Positions 44,016 to 52,194 of a DNA stretch of 64,000 nt are shown piece after piece; the first letter of the stretch is position 1; each line of letters opens with the position of its first letter. Source of the stretch: Candidatus Bathyarchaeia archaeon (GTDB taxonomy: Archaea; Thermoproteota; Bathyarchaeia; Bathyarchaeales; DTEX01); contig JAVZNR010000007.1 of the NCBI GenBank assembly GCA_038882715.1, positions 58,468 to 122,467 of the forward strand, written 5' to 3'. The notes under the pieces were generated by a model, which searched no databases, was not told the DNA's origin, and saw only the letters and a list, made by a program, of their open reading frames with translations. Both the position numbers and the translations under genes were made by a program.

Positions 44016-44100
44016 CTGCTACAACTAAAAGTGAGGATAGAATTTAATGGTTCCTTAAACCTAATAATAAGATTAATTTTCAATTATTGATGAAAATAAT

Positions 44101-45268
44101 GTGGTTGGTAGCTTCCCAATGAGTCTAGAGTCCTTTGTGATAAATCCGAGCATTAACGTTAGCCCGTATTGTTATTCCATCCTTAGAATTGAGCCGTATT
44201 CAGGCTGCGGACATAGGTGCATCTATTGTTTTGGGCGTTGGTACAGGGTTGAATCAGCTGAAGGAAGCAGGGCGGAGCCTAATGTTGCTAGAGACTTTAA
44301 AAGGATGCTGAATTCTCTTAGGAAAAGAAGCCTGAAAACTATGCCGTTCAGGTTATCCACCCTAGTTGATCCATTCCAACCCATTGAGGAGAAACGTCGG
44401 GTGAGCAAACATGTTATGGCAATGTGCCTAAAGCACAGCGCGCCATTAATAATTAACACTAAGGCAACTCTTCTCTTAAGGAATGATCTCTTCAGTATTC
44501 TGATGGAGTTGAACAGTAGGGGCCTTGTTATAGTGCAGATCTCGCTCTCAACGATTAATGCTAAAATCGCCAGCTTGCTGGAGCCTAACGCGCCGCCGCC
44601 AATTGAAAGGCTAAATATGGCTGAGAAGCTTTCGGAGAAGAATGTTCCGGTGATTGTTCGTCTACAACCATTTATTCCTGGAATAACGGATTGCGAGGCT
44701 GAGGATATTGTTAAGCATTCCCCGTTACGCTGGAGTAAAACAGTTAATCGTTGAGGCGCTGAGAGATGATGTGGAAAACATGAAAATATATGAGGAGCTA
44801 GCTTACGAGAAGAGCGCGTACAGCAACTTAGGCTCATGGCTCTCTTACTCGCCATCTGTTGAAGTTTCCTCGAAAATTGTTCGACCAAGCATTGAGTGGA
44901 GACTAAAAGCCTACATGAAGACTAAAAGTCTATGCGAAAAATATGGGCTGGAATTTTTGACATGTAAAGAAGGTTTCTACAGTTATCATACGGCGAAGAA
45001 TTGCTGCGGTATGCATTATTTGGAAGACGGAAGCTACTTGTTAAGGCCAACGCTGCATGAAGTGTGGATGTACCGCGAAAAGTATAATGTGATCCCAAGC
45101 TTCGAGGAGCTTGCAGCGAGTCTCACAGGCTCGTATCTTTTTGGAGATAGAATAAGGCGGTATCCTAGAGCGCTAAGAAGGAAGGTGCTTTCGCATGAAA
45201 AGATTTTAAGAGAGATTCTCGGCGAGAAATGGGACATGATCAAAACACTGCTTATAGATCGCTTCTAA
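44101..45268 (+). pseudogene. SplB-like radical SAM protein, frameshifted
   Basis: The frame from 44101 carries YSGCGHRCIYCFGRWYR, a C-x3-C-x2-C radical SAM motif of the COG1533 (spore photoproduct lyase-like) group, at about residues 34-50, then PVIVRLQPFIPGITD. It stops at 44754 in SPLRWSKTVNR. The frame offset by one base from 44708 continues the family with YAGVKQLIVEALRDD and KNCCGMHYL. Deleting one C of the CCCC run at 44720-44723 joins them as DIVKHSRYAGVKQLIVEAL. The gene is therefore a single-base insertion in an otherwise intact 389-residue protein. Either a real lesion or an assembly error. Confidence 0.8.
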
Positions 45269-45290
45269 CGTTATGCTCTCCATAAGCACT

Positions 45291-46211
45291 TCATTTTGGG
45301 AGAGGTACTTCAATAACCTCCAAATCATTTGGTAAACATGTGTTCAGAAATATTCTTCTAGCCTGCTCCAATAGAACTTTAGGATCAGCGTATCTCGCGC
45401 TGATATGCGTTAAAACCAGAAGTTTCACGTTGGCTCTCAAAGCTATTTGAGCAGCTTCGCTTGGCGTCGAATGCCCTTCCTCCTCCGCCTTCTCGGCGAG
45501 CTCATCGCTTAAAGTCGCCTCGTGAATTAAAACATCAGCGTTTTTCGCTAAATCGATGATCCTCTCTGAAGGCCTTGTATCGCCGCTATAAACAATCTTT
45601 CTTCCGGGCCTAGGGGGCTCCATGACGTCCAGCGGCCTAACTATCCTCCCATCTGGGAGAGTAACCTCCACGCCCCTTTGAAGAGTAGACCATAAAGGCC
45701 CTTTCGGAACACCTAACGCTATAGCTTTTTCAGGGTGGAATCTTCCGGGTCTAGGCTTCTCGATGAAGGCGTATGCCAATGACTGTATTGAATGTTCAGC
45801 CCAAACTGCTTGAACCTCATAATCTCTGTTTTCATATATGGTTCCTTCCCGTTCTATCTCGCCGATCTCTACGGGGAAATTTAGCCAAAACCTAACGGTT
45901 TTAAAAATAGACTCTAGGTAATCCCGGACTCCGGGAGGCCCGTAAATTTGGAGGGGTTTATCTCTGCCTAGAAGCGACATCGTCTGTATCACGCCGGGTA
46001 AACCCAAAACGTGGTCTCCATGCATATGCGTTATAAAGATGATCATTTTACGGTTTAACCCGATCTTAGCCTTAATCATTTGCCTCTGCGTCCCCTCACC
46101 GCAGTCGAACATCAGTATATCGCCTTCACGCTGTATTACTATCGAGGGAAGCGAACGGTCATTGGTTGGCACGCTTGCAGCGGTTCCCAGAAAAATAATC
46201 CTTAAGACCAA
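45291..46211 (-). CDS. rnz: Ribonuclease Z
   Basis: 306-residue metallo-beta-lactamase tRNA 3'-processing endonuclease. The N-terminal LGTAASVPTNDRSLPSIVIQ, GEGTQRQMIKAKI, the metal motif THMHGDHVLGLPG (about 61-73) and KIVYSGDTRPSE are diagnostic; the closing HISARYAD is typical of the short form RNase Z. It is convergent with the radical SAM gene and precedes Trm-G10 upstream by 2 bases, a tRNA-processing pair. Start ATG 46211. Confidence 0.95.
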   Translation of the reverse strand: MVLRIIFLGTAASVPTNDRSLPSIVIQREGDILMFDCGEGTQRQMIKAKIGLNRKMIIFITHMHGDHVLGLPGVIQTMSLLGRDKPLQIYGPPGVRDYLESIFKTVRFWLNFPVEIGEIEREGTIYENRDYEVQAVWAEHSIQSLAYAFIEKPRPGRFHPEKAIALGVPKGPLWSTLQRGVEVTLPDGRIVRPLDVMEPPRPGRKIVYSGDTRPSERIIDLAKNADVLIHEATLSDELAEKAEEEGHSTPSEAAQIALRANVKLLVLTHISARYADPKVLLEQARRIFLNTCLPNDLEVIEVPLPK

Positions 46212-46213
46212 GC

Positions 46214-47263
46214 TTAATCGTCCCCGCCATACTTGAAAACAGCTATTTCACGGGTAAGCCTTCTATGAATATAAATAAAATGCGATTCAAGATGCTTAAA
46301 TTCGCATCTATGCCCAATCTCACGCACCCCAATATTTTTCGGGGCAGCGATACATATCATGCCGCCCTCCTTGACAATATCGATAGCTGAACAGAAAAAA
46401 CGTTCCACAAGATCTCTTGTTGTAAAGCCGAGCGTTGAAGCGGCTGTCCCATAGGGGGGATCCGTCACGATACGGTCTACGCTTCCAGCGGGAAGCGGTG
46501 GAAAACGGGCGTCCGCGACAGCTACGGTCGACTCTATACCGAAAAACCTGAGGTTTTTTAGGCTTCCTTCAACCATGCGCCTCTTAGCGTCGAAGCCTAG
46601 TGTGCGGCACCCGATTAAGCCAGCTTCAATCAGTATGCTTCCGGTTCCGCAGAAGGGGTCTAGAAGCAGGTGTCCCGGCTTCGCCTGAGCTAAATTGACC
46701 ATACACCTCGCAACTTTAGCCGTCATCGCAGATGGGTGGAAGAAAACTCTTCTTCTAGGCCCACGCTCCAATAAATCCTTATGTTTTATCTCAGCTAGCC
46801 TTAACCCAAAGAAGAACATGTTATCGGTCAATATGCCTACAAATGTTTTATTCGGCTTCTTAAGGTCAACTCTGACTTTCCCAGCGCCCTCAAATATCTT
46901 TTCGCCTATACTACGCTCTAACACTAGACAGTTAATGTGCGGAGCACATCCCCTTACCCTTAAAACCCTGACGGCGAAAGTTTCTCCCTCACCTAGAAAT
47001 TGCGCGAAATCTATTCTTCTGGCATTGGATAGAATCTCGTCAATCGCGGCCCCGCAGCTAAATATTTCTAGGCAGCAGTCTTTAGCCAACGCGGATCTAA
47101 ACCTGACAGCTTCCGCACATTTAATATCGGCTTCGACCCTTAGTAACTGAGTTAGCTCACCTAGCACACGGTAGTCATATCCTTCGGCGCTGAGAATAGA
47201 TTTTACTTCAGAAAAAGGCAATGTGGGGTTTTCACCTGAAACTAGAAAGAATAATTTAGCCAC
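46214..47263 (-). CDS. trmG10: tRNA (guanine(10)-N2)-dimethyltransferase (Trm-G10)
   Basis: 349-residue enzyme that methylates G10 of tRNA. The N-terminal third is a THUMP domain (about 40-160), followed by the Rossmann methyltransferase with LLDPFCGTGSILIEAGLIGC (SAM binding, about 190-209) and the amino-methyltransferase motif TDPPYGTAAS (N/D-PPY type, about 255-264). Two bases separate it from rnz, so they are co-transcribed. Confidence 0.93.
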   Translation of the reverse strand: MAKLFFLVSGENPTLPFSEVKSILSAEGYDYRVLGELTQLLRVEADIKCAEAVRFRSALAKDCCLEIFSCGAAIDEILSNARRIDFAQFLGEGETFAVRVLRVRGCAPHINCLVLERSIGEKIFEGAGKVRVDLKKPNKTFVGILTDNMFFFGLRLAEIKHKDLLERGPRRRVFFHPSAMTAKVARCMVNLAQAKPGHLLLDPFCGTGSILIEAGLIGCRTLGFDAKRRMVEGSLKNLRFFGIESTVAVADARFPPLPAGSVDRIVTDPPYGTAASTLGFTTRDLVERFFCSAIDIVKEGGMICIAAPKNIGVREIGHRCEFKHLESHFIYIHRRLTREIAVFKYGGDD

Positions 47264-47292
47264 GCTGGCTATCCTCTCTGAAATAATCGCGT

Positions 47293-48573
47293 CTAGCCTT
47301 CAGTATGCTTCCTCCTATATTCTTCGAGGAGTTCCTTCGCCCTATCCATCCTAATCCTCCTTTCTTTAACCATCCGCTCAGCTATAATGTCTATTAATTC
47401 CCCGGTAGCTCCAGCCATAATCGCTATATTCCTCGCATGTAGTTCCATATGCCCCCTCTGTATGCCTTCGGATGCAAGAGCCCTTAAGGCGGCGAGGTTC
47501 TGGGCCAAGCCGACCGCCACCATAACTTCAGCTAGTTCGCGGGCGGATTTAACGCCCAAGATCTTTAAGGCTATCTTAGATATTGGATGCACCTTTGTCG
47601 CCCCGCCAATTATCCCGACAGCCATAGGCATCTCTATTGAGCCGACCAGGTCACCATCCTCATTCTTCTCCCAAACCGAGAGCGGCATATAGCGTCCAAA
47701 CCTAGCGGCATATGCATGTGCGCCAGCCTCAATAGCCCTATGATCGTTGCATGTTGCCAGCGCAACGGCAATTATACCATTTAATATGCCCTTATTGTGT
47801 GTCGCAGCCCTATAAGGGTCGGCTGCGGCAAAAGCATAAGCGTCAATTATACCGTCGACAACCTCTTCTCCTCCAACAGCATTTTTGTCAACAATAGCCC
47901 ACGCCCTTGCAAGCCTCTCGGTTGCAAGGTTTGAGATTATGCGAAGAAGCACTTTTCCGCCAGTTATATGCGCTATTAATGGCGCTACAGCCTCACACAT
48001 AGTGTTAACGGCGTTTGCGCCCATGGCGTCTCTACAATCTACGAGCAGCTCCGTTATAACCATCGGCCCCCTAAACGTATCTATAACCTTAACCCTTAGG
48101 TCTTTCGCTCCGCCGCCAACGGAAACCAGCATCGGATCCTGCTCATTAGCTTTCTCCAAAATATCTTCCTTAGCCTCTAGAATTGCCATTCTAGCCCTAT
48201 ATGGATCTTTAATCTTTACGGCTTGTATCTGCCCAATCATTATTGGCTCAGTACTGGTCGCGAATATTCCACCTTTACTTCTCGTCATCTTGGCACCATG
48301 GCTTGCAGCCGCTACAACAGAGGTTTCCTCGATGACCATGGGTATCAGGTAATCCTTGCCATTAATTAGAAAGTTTACCGCTATTCCCATAGGCATCGGA
48401 AAAACCCCTATAACGTTCTCAATCATTCGGTCGGCTAAATCTAGGCTTAATGCGCCCGTCGCCTTAAGCATATTAACCTCCTCATCGGTTAAGCCAGAAA
48501 ACTCTTTAACCAGCTTAAGTCTCTCATCAATACTCAGTTTATAGAATCCTGAAATTGCAGATGAGCTCAACAA
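47293..48573 (-). CDS. hmgA: 3-hydroxy-3-methylglutaryl-CoA reductase, class II
   Basis: 426 residues. Converts HMG-CoA to mevalonate for isoprenoid lipids or, in degradative bacteria, the reverse. Landmarks of class II: ENVIGVFPMPMGIAVNFLING with the catalytic Glu (about 52-72), GAKDLRVKVID, DAMGANAVNTMCEAV (catalytic Asp and cofactor site), and the C-terminal catalytic His in RGHMELHARN (about 373-382). No membrane anchor. Class II enzymes are the bacterial type and are rare outside Archaeoglobi and Thermoplasmata among archaea, so this gene may be a lateral acquisition; it could still serve archaeal lipid synthesis. Confidence 0.93.
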   Translation of the reverse strand: MLSSSAISGFYKLSIDERLKLVKEFSGLTDEEVNMLKATGALSLDLADRMIENVIGVFPMPMGIAVNFLINGKDYLIPMVIEETSVVAAASHGAKMTRSKGGIFATSTEPIMIGQIQAVKIKDPYRARMAILEAKEDILEKANEQDPMLVSVGGGAKDLRVKVIDTFRGPMVITELLVDCRDAMGANAVNTMCEAVAPLIAHITGGKVLLRIISNLATERLARAWAIVDKNAVGGEEVVDGIIDAYAFAAADPYRAATHNKGILNGIIAVALATCNDHRAIEAGAHAYAARFGRYMPLSVWEKNEDGDLVGSIEMPMAVGIIGGATKVHPISKIALKILGVKSARELAEVMVAVGLAQNLAALRALASEGIQRGHMELHARNIAIMAGATGELIDIIAERMVKERRIRMDRAKELLEEYRRKHTEG

Positions 48574-48665
48574 AACCCTCCTTTTCCTCTTCCCAACCTA
48601 TTGTTCTCTAAGCCATAATATGTTGTTAAAACCTTAAAATGCGTTGTGCAATTTAGAAAACAACT

Positions 48666-48929
48666 TTAACCCCTTTTCCTGTACGCTTCCGGCGTCACAT
48701 CGGTTTCCTCCACCAAACCCTTCCTCTTCAGCCTCATTAGCGCGGCTGATGCCTCCCATAAATGGCAATCAAGTCTCCTCCAAATTTCTGAGAGAGGCAT
48801 CGATCCATGTTCCATCAGAACGCTGTATATTTCGCGCTCAATATCATCCAGAGAGCGTTTCTTAACTAGGTAGTGGTGCGGTCCCTTTACAACCCCTTCT
48901 TCATCCTCCAAACTAATTTTCTCCACCAT
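48666..48929 (-). CDS. Small winged-helix-like protein
   Basis: About 87 residues from ATG 48929. Residues about 25-75 form a DNA-binding wing: LDDIEREIYSVLMEHGSMPLSEIWRRLDCHLWEASAALMRLKRKGLVEET, a helix-turn-helix with a short wing. No ligand domain is visible. It lies between HMG-CoA reductase and a two-TM protein on the same strand and could regulate them, but spacing to either is over 45 bases, so operon membership is uncertain. Confidence 0.6.
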   Translation of the reverse strand: MVEKISLEDEEGVVKGPHHYLVKKRSLDDIEREIYSVLMEHGSMPLSEIWRRLDCHLWEASAALMRLKRKGLVEETDVTPEAYRKRG

Positions 48930-48977
48930 GAGATCACTCTTCAAGAAGAATTATTTTTCCTTAGTTAATAAAGTGTG

Positions 48978-49277
48978 CTACTTATTGTCTCCCGCGTCTT
49001 CTCTGTGGGTGTCGTCGCCTTTAAGGTTCTCTTTAAGTAGTGGTAGGGTTGGCGGCGTTGTAGCCATAGCCCACCCTATCCACGCTATAACGAAGAGGAA
49101 TAAGTAAACGAATATTAGTACGGGTATAATTACTGCCCACTCGCTTATAGAGTGCCCCAGAAACTCCATGTTAGATGGCGATAAAAACAGCGCCCAGAAA
49201 TACACTATCATTGTCACCACGCTTAACACCATCAGTAGGATTCCCCAAACCACGTCACGCATACAGATCATCTCCAA
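48978..49277 (-). CDS. Small membrane protein with two or three transmembrane segments
   Basis: 99 residues. Hydrophobic segments at about 8-30 (VVWGILLMVLSVVTMIVYFWALF) and about 45-70 (WAVIIPVLIFVYLFLFVIAWIGWAM), then a charged cytoplasmic-type tail rich in Asp, Glu and Lys. No known family is recognised. It could be a small partner of the neighbouring winged-helix gene, but that is inference. Frame and start are credible (ATG 49277). Confidence 0.6.
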   Translation of the reverse strand: MEMICMRDVVWGILLMVLSVVTMIVYFWALFLSPSNMEFLGHSISEWAVIIPVLIFVYLFLFVIAWIGWAMATTPPTLPLLKENLKGDDTHREDAGDNK

Positions 49278-49347
49278 AAATTATTTTTAGGGCTTATGAC
49301 CATTAATAAAAGTAATTAAATTTCACTGTTTAAGAGCGGTGGTTGTG

Positions 49348-49641
49348 ATGAGCATTAGAAAATTGCAGGGGATTGTTGTAGATATTGAGCGGACTGGCGA
49401 ATACATGACTGATGAGGAGGGTGAAAAGTGGGAGAAATGCATCTTCACCATTGAGCTAACTGGTTTTTCAAAGCGTACTCCCAATGAGGTTTTGCCGGAA
49501 AACTTGAGAGGAAAACGGATAAAAATTGTCCGGTACTGCTTATACGATTGGCACTATAAGCTTGGCGTAAGAAAAACGCTTGAACCCGACGAAACAGAAG
49601 CGGTTCTCTCTGGTAAACCAGCAAGCACAGTTTTTTGGTAG
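49348..49641 (+). CDS. Unknown protein, about 97 residues
   Basis: Starts at ATG 49348, preceded by GGTGGTTGTG. The sequence SIRKLQGIVVDIERTGEYMTDEEGEKWEKCIFTIELTGFSKR (in pieces) alternates strands and loops and looks like a small beta-rich fold with two cysteines and no membrane segment. I do not recognise it. It is isolated, divergent from the two-TM gene, and followed by 326 bases without a gene. Confidence 0.6.
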   Translation: MSIRKLQGIVVDIERTGEYMTDEEGEKWEKCIFTIELTGFSKRTPNEVLPENLRGKRIKIVRYCLYDWHYKLGVRKTLEPDETEAVLSGKPASTVFW

Positions 49642-49967
49642 GGTATCTGAACAAGGTACTAGCGTTCAAAATTAAGGCTCAAGAAAAACGATAAAATAGT
49701 GTGGGTGCGCTTAAACCTAATTTTTATCGATTTTTAGGCAAAATATACGAGCCTATTTTGATGAATAAAGTTTTCTAGTGAGCGTGCTTAAATTATATTA
49801 TGCTTCCTGTAAATAGCAGGTGGCTTCTTATTGGATTTTACACTTGAAGAGTAAAATTGGTTCTTGCAGATTATGCAGCGTTGTATTAGGCATATATATG
49901 CTTTGATATTCTAAGCGTATTAACAAATTTAAACTTCTACTTGCTAAGCCCGTTTATTTAGCGTTGA
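49642..49967. other. Intergenic region upstream of the cdv operon
   Basis: 326 A/T-rich bases with no supportable coding frame. It contains the cdv promoter (49927-49934) and several short A/T runs. A long-leader transcript or a small RNA cannot be excluded, but I see no box or hairpin pattern that argues for one. Confidence 0.5.
49927..49934 (+). promoter_or_regulatory. TATA box of the cdv operon
   Basis: ATTTAAAC, 34-41 bases before the first in-frame ATG of the ESCRT-III-like gene, predicting a start at about 49957 and a very short leader. Confidence 0.5.
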
Positions 49968-50624
49968 ATGGTGGAGGATATGTCATCGAAGTTCGCTAAA
50001 AAATGGGAGGAGGGCGAGCAGAAAGGGCTTAAAGCTATGCTCAAGCCATCTGAGCCCTTAAGGACTAAGATTGAGCTGGCCATTAAGCGCATTGAAGCCC
50101 AAATCCAGTATATTGAAGGCACGTTAAATCGGTTGAGTGAGAGAGACAAATATCTATTCTCAAAGATTGTTGAAGCGTATTCTAGGCATCAGATTCAGCG
50201 TGCTCACGTGCTAGCAAATGAGCTCGCTGAATTAAGAAAGATGGCTAACTTCATGATGAATGCCGAGCTAGCATTAGAGAGGGTTGCATTAAGGCTTAAA
50301 ACAGTAACTCAGCTCGGCAACGTTATGTCAGCTCTAACTCCGGCCACACAGGTTTTGCAGAGCGTCAGCGTAGGGTTAAGTGGGTTGCTACCGAACGCTG
50401 AGAAAGAAATCGGGCAGATAGGAGCAATGCTAAACGATCTAATAATTGAGGCCGGTGAGGTCACTGGGGTGACACCTAACTTTGAGGTTGCCAGCGACGA
50501 CGCTCAAAAAATCCTTAATGAAGCAGCTGTTATAGCTGAGCAAAGGATGAGGGAAAAGTTCCCGGATTTACCTTCACTGAAATCAGCGGAGGAGGCTGGC
50601 GAAGACTCAGGTTTCTCAGAATAA
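49968..50624 (+). CDS. cdvB2: ESCRT-III/CdvB paralogue without C-terminal winged helix
   Basis: About 218 residues of Snf7/CdvB type. Helical hairpin IELAIKRIEAQIQYIEGTLNRL, the conserved ANELAELRKMANFMM and ALERVALRLKTVTQLG, then VMSALTPATQVLQSV. It lacks the proline-rich MIM2 and the C-terminal winged helix present in the CdvB at 51346, matching the CdvB1/B2-like group that polymerises with CdvB at the division ring. GGAGG at 49973-49977 favours ATG 49980 as start, with ATG 49968 possible on a leaderless transcript. First gene of cdvB2-cdvA-cdvB-cdvC. Confidence 0.9.
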   Translation: MVEDMSSKFAKKWEEGEQKGLKAMLKPSEPLRTKIELAIKRIEAQIQYIEGTLNRLSERDKYLFSKIVEAYSRHQIQRAHVLANELAELRKMANFMMNAELALERVALRLKTVTQLGNVMSALTPATQVLQSVSVGLSGLLPNAEKEIGQIGAMLNDLIIEAGEVTGVTPNFEVASDDAQKILNEAAVIAEQRMREKFPDLPSLKSAEEAGEDSGFSE

Positions 50625-50641
50625 TTTAGGAGGTGTATGTT

Positions 50642-51310
50642 TTGCAGACGAATATTTTCGCAACTTTAATTGGTAGAAGTTTAAAGGATGATAGCGGCAG
50701 GGAAATTGGCAAAATAGTGTCTTTTGTAATAGATTCTTCAGGTGAAGTTAGGGAGGTCCTGGTTGAAAATAAGGGTGAGGAGATAATTAAATATCCGGTT
50801 GAGAGGCTTAAGGCTGGACAGGACGATGTTCTCCTTGTTTCAGAGATTGATAGGCGGGTTGAGGAGATTTGCGAGAAACTTCCAGTCCTATTAAAGAAGC
50901 GTGAGATTCTTGAATCCCTCTTTAGGAATAAGGAGATATTGCCCGAAATCTACGAGAGCTTGAGTGCTGAATTTGATAAGTCTATAGATGATATGAGGGT
51001 TAAAGTTCAAGGCGTTCTAGGCGACATAGAGCGGCAGATTCAGTCTCAAGAAAACATTATTAGGATGCTTCATTTAGCCAGAACTTTCCTTGAGATGGAG
51101 CACGGTATAGGCAATGTAAGGGACGACGTGTTCCGGCAATCTCTCCTATCAATTCTCAGAGAGATAAAATATGCATCGTATAGGAAGATGAGTTTATTAA
51201 AGACTAAGGAAAAGGTTTCCGGTCTCTCCGTTCGAGCCGATGTTAGCGTCGCGGCAGATAAGTATGTTGATCAAAAGCCGGTGGTAAATGTACGTATAAC
51301 TAATGAGTAA
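50642..51310 (+). CDS. cdvA: Cell division protein CdvA
   Basis: About 222 residues. An N-terminal PRC-barrel (residues 1-65, IGRSLKDDSGREIGKIVSFVID) leads to a coiled coil (about 85-180, with KLPVLLKKREILESLF and MRVKVQGVLGDIERQIQSQENIIRMLHLARTFLEMEH). CdvA is the membrane-binding starter of the archaeal Cdv ring and recruits CdvB through its C-terminus (ADVSVAADKYVD... segment). Start TTG 50642 is set by AGGAGGTG at 50628-50635; an upstream GTG at 50633 overlaps that site and is unlikely. Confidence 0.93.
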   Translation: MQTNIFATLIGRSLKDDSGREIGKIVSFVIDSSGEVREVLVENKGEEIIKYPVERLKAGQDDVLLVSEIDRRVEEICEKLPVLLKKREILESLFRNKEILPEIYESLSAEFDKSIDDMRVKVQGVLGDIERQIQSQENIIRMLHLARTFLEMEHGIGNVRDDVFRQSLLSILREIKYASYRKMSLLKTKEKVSGLSVRADVSVAADKYVDQKPVVNVRITNE

Positions 51311-51345
51311 TCGCTAATACGCGTAGATATTGCAGGTGTTCTCCG

Positions 51346-52182
51346 ATGATTAAGGATATTTTTGGGAAGAACAGGAAACCTCTAAACGAAATCCTGCTGG
51401 AGGCGATTAGCGAGCTTGGGAAATATTATTCTAGGCTTGAGCTTGCATACTTGAAGCTGGCTAAAAGAGACAGGGAGCTATTTGAGGAGTGCACCTCATA
51501 CCTGAGCAAAGGGATGAAAAACAGAGCTATAATTTACGCTAATGAGATTGCTGAAGTAAGAAAGATTATGGGCTTTGTGCAAGGGGTTCAGATATCCGTT
51601 GAGAAAGCTATACTGCGGCTTGAAACGCTCAAGGCTGTAACTCCAACCCTAGAAGATATTAAAGGAGTGTTCAGTGAGGTTAAAAGCGCGCTTGGAGATA
51701 TCGCTAAGGTAATGCCGTCGCTAACGCCAGAACTAAACAACCTGATGAGTTCTATAAATGATTTGATTGTAACGACTGAGATGAACTTAAGGGTGTCGGA
51801 GCCTATAGTAGTTAAGGATGAAGCCACAGAGGCCATACTGAAGGAGGCGTCGGACTTCCTTAGGCAGGAAGTTGAAAAGAAGATTCCTGAGCCTCCTAGA
51901 GAGATCTCTATTCCTGAACCGCCTGATGAGGTGGCTATTAAGCCTCGCATAGCTCTAGCAGTCGACGGCTCAGAATTCTATGTTAATGCAGACGGCTCAA
52001 TAATTGGCGAGAGAGAAGGCTCATCAAACGTTTTAGCTGAAGAAATAATCTTGGATTATATTGAACGGAACAATGGTGAGATGAACATTTCAAAATGCGC
52101 AAAGGAACTGAACATGTCTCCCACCAAAATAATGGCTGTTCTCGAATCTTTAAGCAAGAAAGGTAAGATAAAAATCGAATAG
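51346..52182 (+). CDS. cdvB: Cell division protein CdvB (ESCRT-III with MIM2 and winged helix)
   Basis: 278 residues. An ESCRT-III helical domain (residues 1-165), a proline-rich linker PEPPREISIPEPPDEV (about 188-203) that is the likely MIM2 motif for the CdvC MIT domain, and a C-terminal winged helix (about 225-278, AEEIILDYIERNNGEMNISKCA, then KIMAVLESLSKKGKIKIE) that binds CdvA. These three features define CdvB proper and distinguish it from the paralogue at 49968. ATG 51346, 35 bases after cdvA. Confidence 0.94.
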   Translation: MIKDIFGKNRKPLNEILLEAISELGKYYSRLELAYLKLAKRDRELFEECTSYLSKGMKNRAIIYANEIAEVRKIMGFVQGVQISVEKAILRLETLKAVTPTLEDIKGVFSEVKSALGDIAKVMPSLTPELNNLMSSINDLIVTTEMNLRVSEPIVVKDEATEAILKEASDFLRQEVEKKIPEPPREISIPEPPDEVAIKPRIALAVDGSEFYVNADGSIIGEREGSSNVLAEEIILDYIERNNGEMNISKCAKELNMSPTKIMAVLESLSKKGKIKIE

Positions 52183-52194
52183 GTGTAGGGAGAC

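Noticed and set aside
44223..44888. 221-codon minus-strand frame opposite the radical SAM gene
   Set aside because: Overlaps the frameshifted gene entirely; no recognisable motif. The plus-strand cysteine motif decides the strand.
47885..48352. 155-codon plus-strand frame opposite HMG-CoA reductase
   Set aside because: Antisense to a catalytic core with clear class II motifs.
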